A DNA stretch of 53,250 bases from Marinococcus halotolerans DSM 16375. Lineage in GTDB: Bacteria; Bacillota; Bacilli; Bacillales; Marinococcaceae. Each line of letters begins with the position of its first letter. Position 1 is the stretch's first letter. This document shows positions 25,364 to 32,990 of the stretch, one piece after another. The translations under genes were made by a program, and so were the position numbers. The stretch lies in the NCBI RefSeq assembly GCF_000420725.1, contig NZ_ATVM01000019.1, positions 1 to 53,250 of the forward strand, given 5' to 3'. The notes beneath the pieces were generated by a model that saw nothing but the letters and a program-made list of their open reading frames with translations, made no database searches and was not told the origin of the DNA.

Positions 25364-25392
25364 TTGCATACCCTTACAGGTATATGTATAAT
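25364..25392 (+). promoter_or_regulatory. second CstR-controlled promoter, before the DsrE gene
   Basis: TTGCAT (25364-25369), a 17-base spacer and TATAAT (25387-25392) form a good sigma-A promoter. The spacer holds ATACCCTTACAGGTAT (25368-25383), an ATACC-N6-GGTAT inverted repeat. Repressor binding there would block RNA polymerase directly. Confidence 0.7.
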
Positions 25393-25417
25393 GAAAATCA
25401 GAAAAGGAGTTGATTGG

Positions 25418-25897
25418 ATGGCGGAAACAAAAAAAACCACTATTGTACTATTCAGCGGGGATTACGACAAAGCCATGGCGGCTTACATTATCGCCAACGG
25501 CGCAGCCGCGTATGACCACGAAGTCACCATTTTCCATACATTCTGGGGTTTGAATGCTCTGCGCAAACCGGAAAAGCAAAGCATCGCCAAAGGAAAACTT
25601 GAAGCGATGTTCGGTAAAATGATGCCCCGCGGCGCTGACCGCATGGGTCTTTCCAACATGAATTTTCTCGGCCTCGGACCGAAGCTGATCAAAAAAGTAA
25701 TGAAAAAGCACAATGCTATGCCGCTGCCGGAGCTGATCGATATGGCCCGTGAACAGAACGTACGGCTGATTGGCTGTACCATGACCATGGATCTTCTCGG
25801 CCTTGATGAAAAAGAACTGCGCGATGACATTGAATACGCCGGCGTTGCAGCCTATCTGGGCGAAGCTTCCGATGGGAACGTGAACCTGTTTATTTAA
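25418..25897 (+). CDS. DsrE/DsrF-like sulfur-relay protein
   Basis: A 159-residue DsrE-fold protein starting MAETKKTTIVLFSGDYDK, with FHTFWGLNAL and a single Cys120 in LIGCTMTMDLLG that is the likely persulfide-carrying residue. The family moves sulfane sulfur between carriers such as TusA and rhodaneses. The ATG at 25418 has AAAAGGAG 8 bases upstream; the longer frame from 25364 runs through the promoter and is not used. In staphylococci this domain is the C-terminal part of the fused protein CstA, while here it is separate and is followed by a TusA gene 92 bases on. Confidence 0.88.
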   Translation: MAETKKTTIVLFSGDYDKAMAAYIIANGAAAYDHEVTIFHTFWGLNALRKPEKQSIAKGKLEAMFGKMMPRGADRMGLSNMNFLGLGPKLIKKVMKKHNAMPLPELIDMAREQNVRLIGCTMTMDLLGLDEKELRDDIEYAGVAAYLGEASDGNVNLFI

Positions 25898-25989
25898 GCG
25901 GCGCTCGCCGGATTACCTAAGGGTCAGAACATAAATGAATTCTGACCAGCATGAATCATAAAAAAATTAATCTAAAGGAGAAATGATGT

Positions 25990-26217
25990 ATGGAACCAAA
26001 AACAACGATTGATGCGAAAGGACTCGCCTGCCCGCAGCCGATTCTGAAAACCAAAAAAGCCATCAAAGACATGGAGAGCGGCGAGGTGCTTGAACTGCAC
26101 GCGACCGACAAAGGCGCACAGAGCGACTTAACGGCCTGGACCAAGGCTGGCGGCCATGAACTACTCGACCACACCGAAGACAATGGCGTCTACAAATTCT
26201 GGATTCAAAAAGGCTAA
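25990..26217 (+). CDS. TusA-family sulfur carrier protein
   Basis: A 75-residue TusA (SirA-like) protein with the CPxP motif at C14-P-Q-P17 (GLACPQPILKTKKAI), where Cys14 carries the persulfide. It has normal length, and the C-terminus YKFWIQKG completes the two-layer alpha/beta fold. AAAGGAG lies 10 bases upstream of the ATG. With the DsrE and rhodanese proteins it supplies the three activities combined in staphylococcal CstA. It is not necessarily the tRNA-thiolation TusA, given this context. Confidence 0.9.
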   Translation: MEPKTTIDAKGLACPQPILKTKKAIKDMESGEVLELHATDKGAQSDLTAWTKAGGHELLDHTEDNGVYKFWIQKG

Positions 26218-26274
26218 TAATATCGTCACCCGGGGAAGTGATGGATCTGCTTCCCTGCCAGGGAGGTTTTTCCA

Positions 26275-27057
26275 TTGTCACTACTATTTATCGCCGTGAT
26301 TTTCCTGTTGGGGGTTGTCGGTTCCTTTGTATCCGGCATGGTCGGGATCGGCGGCTCGATTATCAAGTACCCTATGCTGTTATATATCCCCCCGCTTCTC
26401 GGTGTCGCAGCCTTTTCCGCTCATGAGGTATCCGGCATCAGTGCCGTGCAGGTCTTTTTCGCCACCATCGGCGGGGTCTGGGCCTACCGCAAAGGCGGCT
26501 ATCTGAATGGCCAACTGATTCTTTACATGGGCACAAGCATTCTGATCGGCAGCTTTATCGGCGCCTATGCCTCGAATTTCTTCAGCGAGGCTGGCGTCAA
26601 CATGGTATACGCCCTGCTTGCGACCATTGCCGTAGTGATGATGTTTGTACCGAAAAAAGGCCTGGACGACCAGGATCTTACACGGATTACGTTCCACAAG
26701 CCTCTCGCCGCTGGATTGTCCTTTGTGGTCGGGATTGGATCAGGCATTGTCGGGGCCGCCGGCGCGTTCATTCTGGTGCCTATCATGCTCGTCGTGTTAA
26801 AGATTCCGACCCGGATGACGATCGCGACATCGCTCGCCGTGACCCTGATATCTTCTATCGGAGCTACAGTCGGCAAGGTGGCGACCGGCCAGGTGCTGTA
26901 CGGCCCGGCCCTGATCATGATTGTGGCCAGCCTGATCGCAGCACCACTCGGGGCCAAAGCCGGCCAGAAGGTCAATACCAAGCTGCTGCAAAGCATATTG
27001 GCGGTCATCATTCTAGCTACGGCCATTCAAATATGGATGCAGATCTTTAGCGGATAA
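26275..27057 (+). CDS. TauE/SafE-family sulfite or sulfur-compound exporter
   Basis: A 260-residue inner-membrane protein with about eight transmembrane helices in two repeats. The family signatures are SGMVGIGGSIIKYPMLLY in the first half and GIGSGIVGAAGAFILVPIM in the second. The family exports sulfite, thiosulfate or sulfonates. The start is a TTG at 26275 (TTG TCA CTA CTA) with GGGAGG 8 bases upstream. Its position after tusA suggests export of thiosulfate or sulfite formed by CstB downstream; the substrate itself is inference. Confidence 0.9.
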   Translation: MSLLFIAVIFLLGVVGSFVSGMVGIGGSIIKYPMLLYIPPLLGVAAFSAHEVSGISAVQVFFATIGGVWAYRKGGYLNGQLILYMGTSILIGSFIGAYASNFFSEAGVNMVYALLATIAVVMMFVPKKGLDDQDLTRITFHKPLAAGLSFVVGIGSGIVGAAGAFILVPIMLVVLKIPTRMTIATSLAVTLISSIGATVGKVATGQVLYGPALIMIVASLIAAPLGAKAGQKVNTKLLQSILAVIILATAIQIWMQIFSG

Positions 27058-27121
27058 GGTGTTTAATTTTATACACCCCAGGGCATAGCAACAACTAGAG
27101 AGCAAATAAGGAGGCCTCCCC

Positions 27122-27216
27122 ATGTTTCATTATACCGTCACCACTTCGAAATCTGTCCCTACAGCCTCGAAGACCTCGCACAGAGTTTGAAACAAAGCAT
27201 TGGTCAGACCGTCTAA
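27122..27216 (+). pseudogene. DUF302 gene remnant, frameshifted and truncated
   Basis: A good ribosome site (AAGGAGG) precedes an ATG that opens MFHYTVTTSKSVPTA, the typical start of DUF302 proteins. After about 15 codons the frame runs into a stop. The +1 frame continues the family sequence as LEDLAQSLKQSIG and then also stops at 27214-27216. About two thirds of the normal gene is missing. DUF302 genes commonly sit in persulfide operons such as this one, so it was probably a working member once. Confidence 0.7.
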
Positions 27217-27222
27217 AATTTT

Positions 27223-27252
27223 TTGAGCCGCTTTATACCCTACCCCGTAAAT
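27223..27252 (+). promoter_or_regulatory. possible internal promoter with CstR-like site before the rhodanese gene
   Basis: TTGAGC (27223) and GTAAAT (27247) are spaced 18 bases. The spacer carries ATACCCTACCCCGTA, similar in layout to the operator-in-spacer at 25364-25392. A further ATACACCCCAGGGCAT lies at 27071-27086. Both are weaker than the first two operators. Confidence 0.35.
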
Positions 27253-27325
27253 GGCATTTAGCAACTGAGAGCAAAAATGCAGGGATTATGAATAGAAAAC
27301 AACCAATAACTATGAGGTGAATAAA

Positions 27326-27643
27326 ATGGCAGATGAAAAACGTATTAAAGAAGTACAGCCGAAGGATGTTCAGCAATCGCTCGATAAAGAGAACGGCGCT
27401 TATCAGGTGATTGACGTTCGTGAGGACGAAGAACTCGACGAAGGACGCATCCCGGGATCGGTCCATATCCCTCTCGGCACAGTTCCTGACCGGATGAACG
27501 AACTCGATCCCTCCCGTACCTATGTCACCGTGTGCCGCTCCGGCAAACGCAGCGCCCGGGCAGCTGAAGCGCTGCAGGATCAGGGCTTCGACGTCCGCAG
27601 CATGGCCGGCGGCATGAACGAATGGACCGGTAAAACCGAGTAA
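27326..27643 (+). CDS. single-domain rhodanese (sulfurtransferase)
   Basis: A 105-residue rhodanese with the active-site loop C70-R-S-G-K-R-S, the CxxGxR form of thiosulfate or persulfide sulfurtransferases, plus VIDVREDEELDEGRIPGSVH at the N-terminal side. The ATG at 27326 (MADEKRIKEV) has GAGGTGA 7 bases upstream and is preferred to the earlier ATG at 27317. It stands between the DUF302 remnant and cstB (31-base gap), and would pass sulfur from low-molecular-weight persulfides to TusA or DsrE. Confidence 0.92.
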   Translation: MADEKRIKEVQPKDVQQSLDKENGAYQVIDVREDEELDEGRIPGSVHIPLGTVPDRMNELDPSRTYVTVCRSGKRSARAAEALQDQGFDVRSMAGGMNEWTGKTE

Positions 27644-27674
27644 CATCTATTCTAATTTTAAGGAGCGATGATTT

Positions 27675-29084
27675 ATGTATTTGAAATATTTTTATGACAC
27701 ATCGTTAGCTCAGGCTTCCTATATGATTGGCTGTCAGGCCACCGGTGAGGCGGCCGTCATCGACCCATCCCGCAATATTGAAGACTATCTGCAGATCGCC
27801 CGCGAACAGGGATTCCGTATTACCGGAGCGTTCGAGACCCATATTCATGCGGACTTTGTCTCCGGGGTGACCGAGCTTGCCCGCCGGACCGGCGCCACGA
27901 TCTATTATTCCACAGAAGGCGCCGAAAATGGCGGCTACGAGTGGAATCAGGATCTGCCGCTCCACGGCGTGAAGCATGGTGAAGACATTTATATCGGCAA
28001 CATTAAGCTGAGAGCCCTGCACACGCCGGGCCATACACCAGAGCATGTATCCTATGAACTCACCGACGGTGCCGCCGCCGATCGCCCAATGGGGGTATTT
28101 ACCGGCGACTTCGTCTTCGTCGGCGATGTCGGGCGTCCGGACCTGCTCGAAAAATCCGTCGGCGTGAAGGATTCCGCGGATAAAGGCGCCCGGCAGATGT
28201 TTCATTCCCTCCAGCAATTCAAGGAATACGGCGATTATATGCAGATCTGGCCGGGCCACGGTGCCGGCAGCTCCTGCGGCAAAGCGCTCGGGGCCGTACC
28301 AACAAGCACCGTCGGCTACGAGCGGATGTATAATCCCGCCTTTCAGCCGACCGACGAGCAGGCCTTCGTAGACTTTCTCCTCGACGGCCAGAGCGAGCCG
28401 CCAACGTATTTTGCCAAAATGAAAGAAGTGAACAAACAGGCTATGACTCCGCTCGCCGAGATCCCGGCGGCAGTAGAAATGCAGGGCACCGGCGACGACG
28501 TGGCCGCCCTGGCAGAGCAAGACCATACGATGGTCGTTGATACCCGCAGTGCCGCCGCTTTCGCAATGGGAAGCATTCCGGGCACCATCAACCTGCCGTA
28601 CCCGGGCTCGTTTGCCGAATGGATGGGCCGGCTCGCCGACTATGACGCGGATATTTACCTGATCGCTGATCCAGCCGACTACCACGAGCTGCGCCGGATT
28701 CTTACCGGCATGGGCATGGACCGCCTGAAAGGATTCTTTGCCACATCGGTCGTTGCCAGCGCCTCGAACCTGCGCACGTATACGAACGAAACGCCGAAGC
28801 AGGTGGAGGAACGCCGCCGCCACAACGACGTGCAGATTCTCGATGTCCGCTACCAGGACGAATGGGACCAGTCCCACGTACCGGACGCGGTGCATGTGTC
28901 ACTCCAGCAGCTGCCAAACCGTACCGATGAACTTTCCACGGAGCAGCCGGTAGCCGTCCACTGCGCCTCGGGCAAACGCTCCGCCATCGCCGCCAGCATT
29001 CTCCAGAACCACGGCTTTGACGTGATTAACGTGGAGGGCGGCTTCATGAAATGGAAAAAAGAACAGCTCGAAACCACCAGCTAA
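27675..29084 (+). CDS. cstB: CstB-like persulfide dioxygenase fused to two rhodanese domains
   Basis: A 469-residue enzyme. The metallo-beta-lactamase-fold persulfide dioxygenase (about 1-250) has the iron-site motif ETHIHADFVSG with H56, H58 and D60, then HTPGHTPEH, TGDFVFVGDVGRPDLL and WPGHGAGS. A first rhodanese domain (about 270-360) lacks the catalytic Cys; the loop reads LIADPADYHEL. A second (about 370-465) has C430 in CASGKRS. This pseudo-rhodanese plus active rhodanese order is that of staphylococcal CstB, which turns persulfide to thiosulfate. GGAGCGATG-type sequence precedes the ATG. A terminator follows, so it closes the core sulfur operon. Codon use is GC-rich. Confidence 0.93.
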   Translation: MYLKYFYDTSLAQASYMIGCQATGEAAVIDPSRNIEDYLQIAREQGFRITGAFETHIHADFVSGVTELARRTGATIYYSTEGAENGGYEWNQDLPLHGVKHGEDIYIGNIKLRALHTPGHTPEHVSYELTDGAAADRPMGVFTGDFVFVGDVGRPDLLEKSVGVKDSADKGARQMFHSLQQFKEYGDYMQIWPGHGAGSSCGKALGAVPTSTVGYERMYNPAFQPTDEQAFVDFLLDGQSEPPTYFAKMKEVNKQAMTPLAEIPAAVEMQGTGDDVAALAEQDHTMVVDTRSAAAFAMGSIPGTINLPYPGSFAEWMGRLADYDADIYLIADPADYHELRRILTGMGMDRLKGFFATSVVASASNLRTYTNETPKQVEERRRHNDVQILDVRYQDEWDQSHVPDAVHVSLQQLPNRTDELSTEQPVAVHCASGKRSAIAASILQNHGFDVINVEGGFMKWKKEQLETTS

Positions 29085-29111
29085 GTGTGGGCACAAAACA
29101 AACGAAATACC

Positions 29112-29143
29112 GGGGGCTCTGTACGATGCAGGGCCCCCTTTAT
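29112..29143 (+). terminator. terminator after cstB
   Basis: GGGGGCTCTG and CAGGGCCCCC pair around a short loop and are followed by TTTAT. It separates the core cst-like operon from the methyltransferase. Confidence 0.7.
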
Positions 29144-29164
29144 CATGCTTAAGGAGGAGATTGT

Positions 29165-29728
29165 ATGAGCCACCGCTTTGATCCTGCCAAATCCCAAAAA
29201 CTCCGGAGTGAAGAACGACAGCAGGCCCTTCCGATGACGAAGCTTTTGCCCCTGATGAATATTCAGGAAACGGATCTGATCGCAGATATCGGAGCCGGCA
29301 ACGGATACTTCACGATCCCGATGGCCGAAAGGGCCCGCCACGTATACGCCGTTGATATCGAGGACCGGATGCTAACCGAATTAAAGGCCTATGCCGAACA
29401 AGCCCGCGCCTCCAATATCACCCTGATCCTATCCGGCCTGGAGAAGATTGCCTTAACAGAGAACCAGGTCGATAAAATCGTCGTCGCCTTCGTGATGCAT
29501 GAAATTGATGATTTTGACCAGGGATTCGCCGAGCTCCGGCGTATTCTGAAGCCCGGAGGCACGATCTTCTTTTACGAATGGGAAGCCACAGAGACAGAAT
29601 CCGGGCCGCCGCTTGAAATCCGGTTACATTCGGAGGCGTTCGCCCGCACCATCGAGAGCTACGGATTTACCACCACTATTCATGTCCTGAATGACGGCCA
29701 GTATATGGTGGAAGCGGTGCAAACGTAA
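29165..29728 (+). CDS. class I SAM-dependent methyltransferase
   Basis: A 187-residue methyltransferase with motif I as LIADIGAGNGYFTIP (about 38-52), the acidic loop VYAVDIEDRM, and LRRILKPGGTIFFYEW as motif III. The C-terminal part is short, so the target is probably a small molecule. The substrate is not known. AAGGAGG lies about 6 bases before the ATG at 29165. It follows the cstB terminator by 22 bases and shares the high G+C of the sulfur cluster, so it probably arrived with it. A link to methylation of sulfur or metalloid compounds is only a guess. Confidence 0.85.
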   Translation: MSHRFDPAKSQKLRSEERQQALPMTKLLPLMNIQETDLIADIGAGNGYFTIPMAERARHVYAVDIEDRMLTELKAYAEQARASNITLILSGLEKIALTENQVDKIVVAFVMHEIDDFDQGFAELRRILKPGGTIFFYEWEATETESGPPLEIRLHSEAFARTIESYGFTTTIHVLNDGQYMVEAVQT

Positions 29729-29784
29729 AACCTCCAATAAATTCATGTAAAGGCTTCACATTTTATCAAGCAAAGGAGGAATAA

Positions 29785-31008
29785 ATGATGACATCCAAAG
29801 CGGCTTCCATCGGTATCGTTGAAAACCGTCTTCCCTTTTTTCTATTAATACTCATTAACGTCTTTGTCGGCTCGATGGTCGGATTGGAACGCACCGTGCT
29901 CCCGCTGATCGGCGAAGAGCTGTTTGGCCTCGCATCAGCCAGTGCCGCCCTTTCCTTTATTGTCAGCTTTGGATTTTCCAAAGCCCTGGTCAACCTCCTG
30001 GCCGGTGCACTTGCCGATCGCTTTGGACGCAAGGAAATATTATTAATTGGATGGGCATTCGGCCTCTTCGTCCCTCTCCTGATTATTTTTGCCTCCGCAT
30101 GGTGGATGGTCATCGTCGCCAATATCTTTTTAGGCATCAATCAGGGGCTGACCTGGTCGATGACTGTAAATATGAAGGTGGATCTGGCGAAACCGTCTCA
30201 GCGCGGGACGGCTGTCGGCCTGAATGAGTTTGCCGGCTATATGGGACTTTCCGTGATGGCCGCCGTTTCCGGCTACGTGGCTTCGACGACTTCCCTGCGC
30301 CCCGAGCCGTTCTTTCTTGGCTTCGGCATCGTGGGCCTCGGGCTCCTGCTTTCATTGTTCGTACCTGATACGAGCAGGCAGGTGGCCCGTCAGACGGCTT
30401 CCGGGGAATCCTCCCTGCCCTTTTGGCAGGCATTTGCCCAGACAACCTGGAAGCAGCCCGCCCTTTCGAGCTTCAGCTTTGCCGGGCTGACGACCAATCT
30501 CAAGGACGGCATGGCCTGGGGCCTGTTTCCCCTCTTCTTCGCGTCCGGCGGATTATCCGTCAGCCAAATCGGTGTAATCGTGGCGGCATATCCCCTCATC
30601 TGGGGCATGGCCCAGCTGTTTACCGGTCCCTGGAGCGATGTTATCGGCCGCAAGCGCCTCATCGTCGGCGGCCTCTGGCTGCAGGCCTTTTCCCTATGGG
30701 CGCTTCTCGCCGGCGCTTCCTACGGTTGGTGGCTCGGCAGTTCCATCCTGCTCGGCCTCGGGACCGCGATGGTGTATCCAGTCCTTATCGCGGCGATCAG
30801 CGACTCGGCCCCCGCGCCCTGGAGGGCCAAAGCGAATGGGGTGTACCGTTTCTGGCGGGACAGCGGGTATGCCTTTGGGGCCTTACTCGCCGGCCTGTTT
30901 GTGGACACGCTGAACGTTTCCTGGGCCATCGGCCTCGTGGCTGTGCTTCCGTTTGCCGCCGGCATCGTCACGCTCGTTCGCATGCAGGAATCCTTGAAAA
31001 AGGATTAA
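29785..31008 (+). CDS. MFS transporter
   Basis: A 407-residue major facilitator with 12 predicted helices. The loop 2-3 signature GALADRFGRKEILLIG is present and is repeated in the second half as GPWSDVIGRKRLIVGG. LGINQGLTWSMTVNMK and KANGVYRFWRDSGYAFGALL are further conserved stretches, seen in a group of exporters that often lie in cst or arsenic-type loci. The ATG has AAAGGAGGA 5 bases upstream. It is 56 bases after the methyltransferase on the same strand and ends the GC-rich island; a hairpin terminator follows. The substrate is unknown. Confidence 0.85.
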   Translation: MMTSKAASIGIVENRLPFFLLILINVFVGSMVGLERTVLPLIGEELFGLASASAALSFIVSFGFSKALVNLLAGALADRFGRKEILLIGWAFGLFVPLLIIFASAWWMVIVANIFLGINQGLTWSMTVNMKVDLAKPSQRGTAVGLNEFAGYMGLSVMAAVSGYVASTTSLRPEPFFLGFGIVGLGLLLSLFVPDTSRQVARQTASGESSLPFWQAFAQTTWKQPALSSFSFAGLTTNLKDGMAWGLFPLFFASGGLSVSQIGVIVAAYPLIWGMAQLFTGPWSDVIGRKRLIVGGLWLQAFSLWALLAGASYGWWLGSSILLGLGTAMVYPVLIAAISDSAPAPWRAKANGVYRFWRDSGYAFGALLAGLFVDTLNVSWAIGLVAVLPFAAGIVTLVRMQESLKKD

Positions 31009-31051
31009 CAGGACACGGTCCTCCTTTCTATATTTGTAGGATGAAAAGTCA

Positions 31052-31089
31052 CAAAAAAAGCCCTCTTCCAAACGAAGAGAGCTTTTTGT
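31052..31089. terminator. bidirectional terminator between the MFS gene and msrAB
   Basis: AAAAAAAGCCCTCTTC-CAAAC-GAAGAGAGCTTTTTGT: a stem with A/T tracts on both sides, between convergent genes. Confidence 0.75.
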
Positions 31090-31092
31090 CTT

Positions 31093-32220
31093 CTATTGAA
31101 AATCTTCCGCATACTCGTCGTACTCGGTATTTTCCAGTTCATCAGCCGGAATAAATTCCATCGCTGCTGAATTCATGCAGTACCTAAGCCCCGTCGGCTC
31201 GGGGCCGTCCTGAAACACATGGCCCAAATGGGAGTCCGCATGCTTGCTTCGAACTTCCACACTCGTGCCTAGAATGCCAGTGTCTTCTTCGTACGTAATA
31301 TTAGACAGCTCCAAAGGCTTCGTGAAGCTCGGCCATCCTGTGCCCGAATCATACTGGTCCTGCGTACTGAATAAAGGCTCTCCAGAGACAATATCCACGT
31401 ATATTCCTTCCTGCTCATTGTCGTGATAGGCATTATCGTAGGCAGGCTCCGTCCCGTCTTCCTGCGTCACTTCATACTGCATGCTGTTCAACTCAGATAC
31501 CGCCGCCTCTTTATCCTCAACGGTGAACGGGGAGTCCTTGCTGACTTCATACTCTTGATCTTCTCCCCACACGTCATCTAAATAGGCATCGCGTCCGGAG
31601 TTATTACGGTAATATTCATACCTTCCCGGGTTTTTCTTATAGTAATCCTGATGATAGGCCTCTGCTTCGTAAAAAGTATCGTATTCTTCGATGGAGGTCA
31701 CAATCTCCCCATCAAACCGGCCGGAGTTTTCCATTTCCATTAACGACGCTTCTGCTGCCTGCCGCTGAGCCTCATCGTGATAAAATACTGCCGACAAATA
31801 CGGCTCTCCTTTATCCACAAACTGCCCTTCGTCATCCGTCGGGTCAATTTGGCGCCAGAAAATCTGCAGAAGGTCTTCGTAGCTGATCTGCTCCGGATCA
31901 TACGTAATTTGAACCGCTTCCTGATGGCCCGTCTCTTTGTTCGAGACTTCATCATACGTAGGATTTTCTTCCTCGCCGCCCGTGTAGCCGGAAATCACGC
32001 TGACGACACCGGGCTGGGATTCAAATGGCGGCTCCATGCACCAGAAGCAACCCCCGGCAAACGTCGCCTGCTCCATTCCTTCCAGATCTCCCTGTACTTC
32101 CGTTTGCTCCGTCGCCACCACTTCTTCATATTCCGAGGCCGTAAACGCCTGATACAAATACCAGCCGCCGGCCAGCACAAGAATTGCCGTTATACTAAAA
32201 AACCACCGTTTTTTATTCAT
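31093..32220 (-). CDS. msrAB: membrane-anchored peptide methionine sulfoxide reductase MsrA-MsrB fusion
   Basis: A 375-residue enzyme anchored by an N-terminal signal/anchor (about 5-27), so it acts outside the membrane. The MsrA domain (about 50-215) has the catalytic GCFWCMEPPFE. The MsrB domain (about 240-360) has VSGEPLFSTQDQYDSGTGWPSF and the catalytic Cys in LRYCMNSAAMEF. The zinc-binding CxxC pairs found in many MsrB are absent, and the SGCGW position is SGTGW. Together the domains repair both S- and R-methionine sulfoxides of extracellular proteins. The surface is very acidic, as in halophiles. The ATG is preceded by a GGGGAG ribosome site. Confidence 0.93.
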   Translation of the reverse strand: MNKKRWFFSITAILVLAGGWYLYQAFTASEYEEVVATEQTEVQGDLEGMEQATFAGGCFWCMEPPFESQPGVVSVISGYTGGEEENPTYDEVSNKETGHQEAVQITYDPEQISYEDLLQIFWRQIDPTDDEGQFVDKGEPYLSAVFYHDEAQRQAAEASLMEMENSGRFDGEIVTSIEEYDTFYEAEAYHQDYYKKNPGRYEYYRNNSGRDAYLDDVWGEDQEYEVSKDSPFTVEDKEAAVSELNSMQYEVTQEDGTEPAYDNAYHDNEQEGIYVDIVSGEPLFSTQDQYDSGTGWPSFTKPLELSNITYEEDTGILGTSVEVRSKHADSHLGHVFQDGPEPTGLRYCMNSAAMEFIPADELENTEYDEYAEDFQ

Positions 32221-32405
32221 ATAGCTCCCCTTTAGATATCTTTTCTTTCATTATAAGGAAAAAAGAACGAATTTAACATTGTTCCAACTTGGGAGCATTT
32301 CTGAAAACTGGCTTATTTGAAAAAATTCAGGCCTTTTATTATATGGTAAAATTAGGTATATTCAGCACCGGCATAATGAAATCACTTACGTGGGAGGCAC
32401 AGCTT

Positions 32406-32681
32406 ATGACGTTTATAGCGCAGTATGGATTCTTTTTCGCTATCCTAATTGCTGTAGCTGCCATAATATTTTTCAGCTACCTGCTGCCGAAAACAGAGAG
32501 ATTTGTGCATGCTTTGACTGCTTTATTGGTATTGGGAGGAATAGGGATTCTTATTTATAGTTTTCTGGGTCCGAATGAGCCCTTTACAGGTATTGCCCAT
32601 GCTGTTCTGACGTTTTTTATCTGGTTAGGTACGGGATTGGGATGGATGGGGATCGCTATTTATGAAATGATAAAGAAATGA
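32406..32681 (+). CDS. hypothetical membrane protein (91 aa, 3 TM helices)
   Basis: A 91-residue protein starting MTFIAQYGFFFAI. Three transmembrane helices are clear (about 4-24, 35-52 and 62-84), separated by LLPKTERFVH and FLGPNEPFTG. I do not recognise the family. The ATG at 32406 has GGGAGGC 9 bases upstream; the longer frame from 32289 has no ribosome site. It stands alone, divergent from msrAB. Confidence 0.65.
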   Translation: MTFIAQYGFFFAILIAVAAIIFFSYLLPKTERFVHALTALLVLGGIGILIYSFLGPNEPFTGIAHAVLTFFIWLGTGLGWMGIAIYEMIKK

Positions 32682-32715
32682 AGGAACGGAAATCCTATTA
32701 ATTAACGACCGTCCC

Positions 32716-32802
32716 TTAACTCTTATTTTCATTCGATTTTTTGCTCCAGTAATAGAGAAATATTGCGGAGGTTATACTGCCCAGTACATAAAAAATACCC
32801 AT
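32716..32802 (-). CDS. tiny single-pass membrane protein (28 aa)
   Basis: A 28-codon gene encodes MGIFYVLGSITSAIFLYYWS followed by a charged tail, that is, one membrane helix with a KKSNENKS end. GGGGAG is 9 bases upstream of the ATG at 32800-32802. It is the last of three closely spaced genes for small membrane proteins on this strand. No family is recognised. Confidence 0.5.
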   Translation of the reverse strand: MGIFYVLGSITSAIFLYYWSKKSNENKS

Positions 32803-32858
32803 CCATGCTTCTCCCCTTATTCAATAAAATTGTCTCCAGGGCACAACAGTTCGTCTTA

Positions 32859-32942
32859 TTAATTTGTCAATTGCAGTAACAATGCTCCTACCAACATGCC
32901 AATAAGGAAATACGCCAGAAACCGTATGTACTTATTTTTCAT
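32859..32942 (-). CDS. tiny single-pass membrane protein (27 aa)
   Basis: A 27-codon gene encodes MKNKYIRFLAYFLIGMLVG followed by ALLLQLTN: a positively charged start and one hydrophobic helix. A GAGGTGG ribosome site lies 8 bases before the ATG. It sits between the 96-residue membrane protein (48-base gap) and the 28-residue protein (56-base gap). Confidence 0.5.
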   Translation of the reverse strand: MKNKYIRFLAYFLIGMLVGALLLQLTN

Positions 32943-32990
32943 TTTTAGCCACCACCTCAAAAATAACTAATCCAGCACTATTATAAAATT

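Noticed and set aside
27705-28895. Open frame of 396 codons on the minus strand
   Set aside because: It is the mirror of cstB in GC-rich DNA. The plus-strand protein has all family motifs, and the minus frame lacks a ribosome site and recognisable domains.
30423-31154. 243-codon plus-strand frame inside the MFS gene
   Set aside because: An Arg/Pro/Gly-rich shadow caused by high G+C; the MFS frame is clearly the coding one.
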